A stretch of 64,000 nucleotides of DNA, from the NCBI RefSeq assembly GCF_000526935.1, contig NZ_JAHA01000006.1:1-64000 (forward strand), read 5' to 3'. The notes below the pieces were generated by a model. It ran no database searches. It was not told the origin of the DNA and saw only the letters and a program-made list of their open reading frames with translations. The position numbers were made by a program, and so were the translations under genes. This DNA comes from Butyrivibrio sp. FCS014. Lineage in GTDB: Bacteria > Bacillota > Clostridia > Lachnospirales > Lachnospiraceae. Shown here piece after piece: positions 59,269 to 64,000 of the stretch (positions within the stretch are counted from its first letter, which is position 1; the number at the start of each line of letters is the position of its first letter).

Positions 59269-60176
59269 TCCAGTACTCCTTCAAATACAGTAACTGCAGG
59301 GCCTTCCATGATCACGGGGGAACTAGCGGTTCCGTCCCAGCTGCATTTGATGTCACCCCCAAGAACGTGGACGGTGATCTCGTTGTCGGTAAGGCCGTTT
59401 AAGATGCAGGCTACAGCTGTGGCGCAGCAGCCTGTGCCGCAGGCCAGAGTTTCGCCGGTGCCGCGCTCCCAGACTCTCATATGGACGTTGTTCCTGTCAT
59501 CGATCTTAACGAATTCGGTGTTGGTCCTGTTGGGGAAGTACTCATGATTTTCAAAATGAGGGCCGTAAGCTTCGATATCAAATGAAGCCAGGTCCATGTC
59601 TTCCGGCAGGAAAACTACGGCATGGGGATTGCCCATGGACACGCAGGTCATGTGCCATTTTCTGTCGAGAACGGTGATGGGCTCATTTATGACTGAATTT
59701 GCAGGAATTCCTGCAGGATCGCTTTCAGCTTCATCAAAAGGAATGGAATTGGGAAGACTTACGGGAACTTCGGGGGCAGCAAGAACCGGTGCACCCATAT
59801 CAACTTTCACGCTTTTTACAAGGCCATCCTCACCAAGAGTCAGGTCGATGTATTTTTTCTTGCAAGCACTGACTATGGTAAGCTGGGTCCTGTCTGTAAG
59901 ATTGTGGTCAAAGACATACTTGGCAACGCATCTTATGCCGTTTCCGCACATCTCTGAGCGGGATCCGTCTGCATTGTACATCTCCATCTCAAAATCGATG
60001 TCCGGGTCATCCACGGGGTTGATGAAGATCAGCCCGTCCGATCCTATGCCAAAGTTTCTGTTTGATACGAACCTTGCCAGGTCGGCCTTTTTCTCAGAAG
60101 GAACCTGCACCTGACCTCCGTCTATATAAACGTAATCATTGCCGCAGCCCTGCATTTTAGTGAAATTGATCTTCAT
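59259..60176 (-). CDS. dapF: Diaminopimelate epimerase
   Basis: 305 residues from ATG 60176. Motifs: MQGCGNDYVYID, SNRNFGIGSDGLIFI, MYNADGSRSEMCGNGIRCVAKY (first catalytic Cys), VSMGNPHAVVF, and ERGTGETLACGTGCCATAVA (second catalytic Cys). It interconverts LL- and meso-DAP. A short insert around residues 150-165 (NSIPFDEAESDPAGIPAN) exceeds the usual length of about 275. With ddh in the same window, the organism has two apparent ways to meso-DAP. Confidence 0.95.
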   Translation of the reverse strand: MKINFTKMQGCGNDYVYIDGGQVQVPSEKKADLARFVSNRNFGIGSDGLIFINPVDDPDIDFEMEMYNADGSRSEMCGNGIRCVAKYVFDHNLTDRTQLTIVSACKKKYIDLTLGEDGLVKSVKVDMGAPVLAAPEVPVSLPNSIPFDEAESDPAGIPANSVINEPITVLDRKWHMTCVSMGNPHAVVFLPEDMDLASFDIEAYGPHFENHEYFPNRTNTEFVKIDDRNNVHMRVWERGTGETLACGTGCCATAVACILNGLTDNEITVHVLGGDIKCSWDGTASSPVIMEGPAVTVFEGVLEWD

Positions 60177-60284
60177 ACGAATTCCTCCCCAATATGTGTA
60201 GCATTGAATTTTGCATATATAATAGCACACAACCTAATGGCGCACAAAGTCTGTTTTGATAAACACCACTGCGCACGGCTAAAG

Positions 60285-60313
60285 TTTACAGATTAGAGAA
60301 GATATATTAGAAT
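60285..60313 (+). promoter_or_regulatory. Predicted promoter upstream of the SEC-C gene
   Basis: TTTACA (60285-60290), 17-bp spacer, TAGAAT (60308-60313), in the divergent region between dapF and the SEC-C protein gene. Confidence 0.55.
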
Positions 60314-60330
60314 ATTGAATGTATGTAGTC

Positions 60331-60357
60331 AATTAAGCTTCATACGCTTAATTTTTT
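60331..60357 (+). terminator. Promoter-proximal hairpin with U-run before the SEC-C gene
   Basis: AATTAAGC pairs with GCTTAATT (8 bp, 7-nt loop) followed by TTTT. It starts about 11 nt after the predicted transcript start and ends 22 bp before the ATG. It could be an attenuator, or a 5' protective hairpin. Confidence 0.55.
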
Positions 60358-60379
60358 CAACGAAACAGGAGTAAAAACT

Positions 60380-60886
60380 ATGGCATTATTAGAAAAATGG
60401 CGTAACACCGCATATTCAGAGACAGCCAATAAAGGCGATCTTCAGAGACTTTGGACAGATTATTTCCAGAAGGAAAAGGACATTTACGCAGAGCTTTTAA
60501 AGAATCCCGACGAGACAGTTAAGGGAACTGTTAAGGAGCTTGCTGAGAAGTATGGCGTTGACCTTATGACAATGGTTGGATTCCTTGACGGAATCAACGA
60601 CAGCCTTAAGGAGCAGAACCCCATCGAGGAGATGGAAGAGGATACAGAGGTTAACCTTGGTTTTGACAAGGAGCTTCTCTACAAGAACATGGTTGGTGCC
60701 GGTGCAGACTGGCTTTACAATCTTCCCGAGTGGGAACCCATCTTTGATGAGGCTAAGAGAAAAGAGCTTTATAAGGAAGAGAAGAATTCACATACCATCA
60801 GAAAAGAAGCAAAAGTATATCCCAATGATCCCTGCCCTTGCGGAAGCGGCAAGAAGTACAAGAAGTGCCACGGCAGAGCGCAGTAA
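60380..60886 (+). CDS. SEC-C-motif protein
   Basis: 168 residues. The C-terminus [18 protein letters not shown] is a SEC-C zinc-binding module (C-x-C-x8-C-H), as at the end of SecA. The rest is helical and acidic, with [23 protein letters not shown]. It may bind SecB-like or ribosomal partners; the family role is unclear. It is likely monocistronic, with thrS 138 bp downstream. Confidence 0.82.
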   Translation: MALLEKWRNTAYSETANKGDLQRLWTDYFQKEKDIYAELLKNPDETVKGTVKELAEKYGVDLMTMVGFLDGINDSLKEQNPIEEMEEDTEVNLGFDKELLYKNMVGAGADWLYNLPEWEPIFDEAKRKELYKEEKNSHTIRKEAKVYPNDPCPCGSGKKYKKCHGRAQ

Positions 60887-61024
60887 ATACCATTACCGCT
60901 GCAGAGCATTAATTCTGAATGTACCCGGTAGCATAGCACTTGGTTGGTGTAAGCTGCGGGAACAAATATAAAAAACAATAAAGAAAGGCTCTCCCCGGTT
61001 GGGATTGCCGAAAGGAGAAATGAA

Positions 61025-62908
61025 ATGGAAAAAGAACAATTCAAAGAAGTTTATCGTCACTCACTGGCTCACATCCTGGCAAAGGCCGTATTTGAGCTCT
61101 ATGGCAAGGAAGTGCAGATTGCTATCGGACCCCAGATCGATGACGGCTGCTACTACGATTTCGTACTGCCCAAGGCAGTGACCCAGGATGATTTCAAGAC
61201 CATCGAAGACAAGATGAGAGAGATCATCAAGAGAAGAGAGGACTGGACAAGAAAAGAGGTTTCAAGAGCTGAGGCCCTTGATATCTTCAAAGATCAGAAG
61301 TTCAAGGTTGAACTTATCAATGATCTTCCCGAAGACGAGACACTGACAGTTTACTATACAGGTGAGGATTTCGTAGATCTCTGCAGAGGACCTCACGTAG
61401 ACAATTCTCAGGAGCTCATGAACGTTTCTTATCAGATCAAGAGCGTTTCAGGTGCTTACTGGAGAGGTGATGAGAAGAGAGACCAGCTCTCAAGAATTTA
61501 TGTATATGCTTTCCAGACCAAGGATGAGCTCAAGCAGCACATCAAGATGATCCAGGAAGCTATGGAGAGAGACCACAAGAAGATCGGTCCTCAGCTGGAT
61601 CTTTTCATGTTTGATGAGACAGCTCCCGGAATGCCTTACTGGCTTCCCAGAGGATGGAAGATGTATCAGGCACTCCTTAAGTACTCAAGAGAGGTACAGG
61701 AGAGACACGGATACACAGAGATCGCAGCTCCCCTTATCAACAACAAGAAGCTTTGGCTTATCAGCGGACACTGGGCACACTATGTAAACAACATGTTCAT
61801 GGTCCCCGGTCTTGAGGGAATGGTTAAGGCTGATGCCGAGATTCCTGAGGTATTTGAGAACTACAACGATGCTTTTGAAGAGCCCAAGCCCGTTAAGATC
61901 GTTGCAGGTTCCATGATCTACAACCGTGAGCTTGAGGACACCATGGCTGCAAAGCCCATGAACTGCCCCAATGCCATGATGACCTACAAGAGAACTAACC
62001 ACTCCTACAAGGAGCTTCCTATCAGATACAGTGAGTACGATGTGCTTCACCGCAAGGAGAAGTCCGGACAGATGAACGGTCTTTTCCGTGTACAGGAGTT
62101 CCGTCAGGATGATGACCATACATTCGTAATGGAGTCACAGATCAAAGAGGAGATTGCAGATGTAATCGCAATCGCTGACGAGATCTACTCAACATTCGGT
62201 GTAACCTACAGAGCAGAGTTCTCAACAAGACCTGAGGACTTCATGGGAGATATCGAGGTTTGGAACAGAGCCGAGGCTGCTCTCAAGGAGATCCTTGATG
62301 AGAAGTACGGTGAGGGCGGATATGAGATCAATGAGGGCGATGGTGCTTTCTATGGTCCCAAGATCGACCTTCAGATCAAGGATGCCCTTGGAAGAGAGTG
62401 GCAGTGCGGAACTGTACAGCTTGACTTCCAGCTTCCTCATAACTTTGGACTTACATACCAGGCTCAGGACGGCACAATGCAGATGCCTGTAGTTATCCAC
62501 AGAGCTATTTACGGATCTTTAGAGAGATTCATAGGTATCATCATTGAGAACTTCAAGGGAGTATTCCCCTTCTGGCTTTCACCTTACCAGGTTGGCATTG
62601 TTCCCATCAGAGTGGAGCACAATGAGTATGCCAAGAAGGTTGAGAAGGCTCTCATGGATGCAGGAATCCGCGTAGAGGCTGATTACTCCGACAACAACAT
62701 GAAGGAGAAGATCAAGAAGTACAAGAACTACAAGGATCCATACATTCTTGTTATCGGTGACAGAGAAGCTGCTGAGAACACTGTATCCATCAATGTTCGC
62801 GGCTCCAACAAGCAGATTCAGAATGTACCTCTTGATGAGCTTGTAAAGATGTGCAAAAAGATGAATGAAGAGCATTCACTTGAGCTTATCGACAGCTACG
62901 AGGCCTGA
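61025..62908 (+). CDS. thrS: Threonine-tRNA ligase lacking the TGS domain
   Basis: 627 residues. The protein begins at the editing domain (HSLAHILAKAVFELYG, DLCRGPHVDNS), so the ~60-residue N-terminal TGS domain is absent. Catalytic core: motif 2 region GLFRVQEFRQDDDHTF, zinc/active-site KPMNCPNAMM, DGAFYGPKIDLQIKDALGREWQCGTVQLDFQLP, motif 3 AIYGSLERFIGIIIE, and a C-terminal anticodon domain. An insert of ~40 residues (EGMVKADAEIPEVFENYNDA...) sits just before KPMNCP. AAAGGAG precedes the ATG. No T-box leader is visible in the 138 bp upstream. Confidence 0.93.
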   Translation: MEKEQFKEVYRHSLAHILAKAVFELYGKEVQIAIGPQIDDGCYYDFVLPKAVTQDDFKTIEDKMREIIKRREDWTRKEVSRAEALDIFKDQKFKVELINDLPEDETLTVYYTGEDFVDLCRGPHVDNSQELMNVSYQIKSVSGAYWRGDEKRDQLSRIYVYAFQTKDELKQHIKMIQEAMERDHKKIGPQLDLFMFDETAPGMPYWLPRGWKMYQALLKYSREVQERHGYTEIAAPLINNKKLWLISGHWAHYVNNMFMVPGLEGMVKADAEIPEVFENYNDAFEEPKPVKIVAGSMIYNRELEDTMAAKPMNCPNAMMTYKRTNHSYKELPIRYSEYDVLHRKEKSGQMNGLFRVQEFRQDDDHTFVMESQIKEEIADVIAIADEIYSTFGVTYRAEFSTRPEDFMGDIEVWNRAEAALKEILDEKYGEGGYEINEGDGAFYGPKIDLQIKDALGREWQCGTVQLDFQLPHNFGLTYQAQDGTMQMPVVIHRAIYGSLERFIGIIIENFKGVFPFWLSPYQVGIVPIRVEHNEYAKKVEKALMDAGIRVEADYSDNNMKEKIKKYKNYKDPYILVIGDREAAENTVSINVRGSNKQIQNVPLDELVKMCKKMNEEHSLELIDSYEA

Positions 62909-62925
62909 TCTAAAGAAACAAATAT

Positions 62926-62961
62926 AAAGGCACAGGAAAGTCTACTGACCTGTGCCTTTTA
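62926..62961 (+). terminator. Terminator of thrS
   Basis: AAAGGCACAGG and CCTGTGCCTTT form an 11-bp perfect stem around a 12-nt loop with TTTTATAG after it. Confidence 0.88.
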
Positions 62962-62998
62962 TAGTAATAAAGCAATATCGGAGTTTGCAAAAGAACTA

Positions 62999-63622
62999 AT
63001 GAAGAAAAGTATTGTTACGGATAAACTTAAGATGATCACGGCTGTGGCTCTTGCCGCTGCTGTGGCGATGTCGACAGCTCTTTTGACCACAGATGCGGTG
63101 AAAGTAAGGGCACAGGAGGATCTTCCGGAAGCCGGCTGGTGCAGCTTTGTGATACCTTCGGAGTTTGTGCCGGGGCCGGAGAGCGGAGTATTCATCAACA
63201 GGAACTACCCCATGGAGTCCTCCACCATCAAGTACAGCTTCTACGACAACGGCAAGGATGTGACTTTTACCAACAGGCAGAGGCAGGAAGAGAGCTTCAA
63301 TGTGCCCGGAAACAGAATAACGGACGAGCCCACGCTCCTTACAAAAGAGATTTATGAAGAGACCCTGTCAGCTGCTTTTAACAGTAAGTACGGTCAGGAC
63401 GTTGGCTTTGCAGTAGAGTCTTTTGACGATATAGAAGTGGACGGATATCCGGGATTTAAGATCCGGTCCTCCTACAGGGCCGAGGGAGAGGAGACGATAC
63501 ATCAGACGGTGTATATGCTTATCTCCAAATACAAGGTCTTCACCGTCACCTATCAGAGGGCGGAAGACGATGACTGCGAAGAACAGTTTGAAAAAAGTGC
63601 GGATACAATACATGTGAATTGA
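62999..63622 (+). CDS. Hypothetical secreted protein
   Basis: 207 residues with a Sec signal peptide (KLKMITAVALAAAVAMSTALL, cleavage near VRA-Q). The mature protein has a small alpha-beta fold with WCSFVIPSEFVPGPESGVFINRNYPMESSTIKYSFYDNGKDVTFTNRQ and ends QFEKSADTIHVN. This resembles the small PsbP-like exported domains of Firmicutes. It recalls the outer halves of the zinc-ribbon protein at 24353, though I cannot claim homology. It ends 54 bp before trkA. Confidence 0.72.
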   Translation: MKKSIVTDKLKMITAVALAAAVAMSTALLTTDAVKVRAQEDLPEAGWCSFVIPSEFVPGPESGVFINRNYPMESSTIKYSFYDNGKDVTFTNRQRQEESFNVPGNRITDEPTLLTKEIYEETLSAAFNSKYGQDVGFAVESFDDIEVDGYPGFKIRSSYRAEGEETIHQTVYMLISKYKVFTVTYQRAEDDDCEEQFEKSADTIHVN

Positions 63623-63676
63623 AGGTTGAATCCTTTAAGACTATAATGTTTATGATATAAATTTCGGAGGCATGTT

Positions 63677-64000
63677 ATGAGGATCATAGTTGTTGGCTGT
63701 GGAAATGTGGGGCTTGCCCTTACACAGCAGCTTAGCAAGGAAGGTCATGATATTACCGTGATCGAAGAGAAATCCCAGGTGGTACAGGCAGCTGTCAACA
63801 ACCTGGATGTAAAGGGAATCGTTGGCAACGGCGCCAGCTATTCCATCATGAAGGACGCAGGCATCGATTCTGCGGAGCTCATGATAGCGGTTACCAATTC
63901 AGATGAACTGAATCTTTTGTGCTGTCTTATAGCCAAGAAAGCCGGTAACTGTCATACCATAGCGAGAGTTCGTAATCCTGTCTACAAGAAGGAGATCAAC
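63677..64000 (+). CDS. trkA: Trk potassium-uptake regulatory subunit TrkA (N-terminal part; runs off window)
   Basis: 108 codons seen. RCK/KTN Rossmann motif MRIIVVGCGNVGLALTQQLSKEGHDITVIEE, then VKGIVGNGASYSIMKDAGIDSAELMIAVTNSDELNLLCCLIAKKAG, matching TrkA. It binds NAD(H)/ATP and gates the TrkH potassium channel. CGGAGG precedes ATG 63677. A trkH would be expected nearby, outside the window. Confidence 0.92.
   Translation, partial: MRIIVVGCGNVGLALTQQLSKEGHDITVIEEKSQVVQAAVNNLDVKGIVGNGASYSIMKDAGIDSAELMIAVTNSDELNLLCCLIAKKAGNCHTIARVRNPVYKKEIN

Noticed and set aside
60887..61024. T-box leader upstream of thrS
   Set aside because: The 138-bp region lacks the conserved T-box sequence and a terminator/antiterminator pair.

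Overview
This 64 kb window looks like chromosome of a low-to-mid GC Firmicute, most likely a Lachnospiraceae member of the Butyrivibrio/Pseudobutyrivibrio type. That is inferred from the gene set, not from a marker gene: meso-diaminopimelate dehydrogenase, strong AGGAGG ribosome sites with occasional GTG/TTG starts, a TGS-less ThrS, many Cys-anchored lipoproteins, ApbE, and Rec-GGDEF-EAL signalling. I see no rRNA, tRNA, prophage, insertion sequence with a transposase, or CRISPR array.

Layout. 0-5.9 kb: a secreted protein and a Rec-GGDEF-EAL protein, both broken by many frame changes, then an HPt protein, a CLC antiporter and small unknown genes. 6-11.6 kb: a complete branched-chain amino acid ABC transporter (livJ-livH-livM-livG-livF) followed by a cytidylate kinase-like gene. 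11.6-19.7 kb: 5'-3' exonuclease, Fe-S aldo/keto reductase, acyltransferase, GHKL sensor kinase, small unknown genes, a PRTase-like protein, a LysM protein and ddh. 19.8-27.3 kb: a membrane-embedded LuxR-type regulator followed by four secreted or membrane-anchored proteins, including an M4 metalloprotease lipoprotein. 27.3-32.7 kb: MscS channel, MetY, and an NAD-salvage pair (NadE plus a fused NMN adenylyltransferase-nicotinate phosphoribosyltransferase). 32.8-36.3 kb: an unknown gene, MATE efflux, repeat-rich DNA and an SGNH hydrolase. 36.4-47.7 kb: a sulfur-amino-acid island with thioredoxin-like and AhpD-like proteins around a polar amino acid (probably cystine) ABC transporter, CysK, a MalY/PatB lyase, a trans-sulfuration enzyme, a LysR regulator and MetQ-MetN-MetI. 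48-64 kb: a PEP-synthase-like ATP-grasp protein, ApbE, a beta-helical lipoprotein, a membrane-fused spermidine-synthase-like protein, HisC, a small membrane exporter family protein, methyltransferase, esterase lipoprotein, DapF, SEC-C protein, ThrS, a secreted protein and the start of TrkA.

The most unusual material is non-coding. (1) Two elements of 161 and 163 bp, 24 kb apart and in opposite orientation, each hold three units of TAATACYA-N20/21-TRGTATTA. The units are separated by exactly 6 and 47 bp in both copies, although the linkers have diverged. (2) A family of intercistronic hairpins has a 13-nt loop GAGGTNNNN(T/A)CGA closed by three base pairs, an irregular pair or bulge, then more pairs. 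It occurs between liv genes and, in tandem, between the pncB fusion and nadE. Stem changes are compensatory between copies. (3) An 18-bp palindromic motif of the form CTTATA-N7-ATAAG lies upstream of several transcription units in the sulfur island and may be a shared operator.

How the genes work together: the sulfur island imports cystine/methionine-type substrates and makes or breaks cysteine, cystathionine and homocysteine, with MetY nearby. The NAD pair covers nicotinate to NAD (PncB, NMNAT, NadE). Ddh and DapF both yield meso-DAP for lysine and peptidoglycan. All functions are read from motifs by eye; no database search was run.
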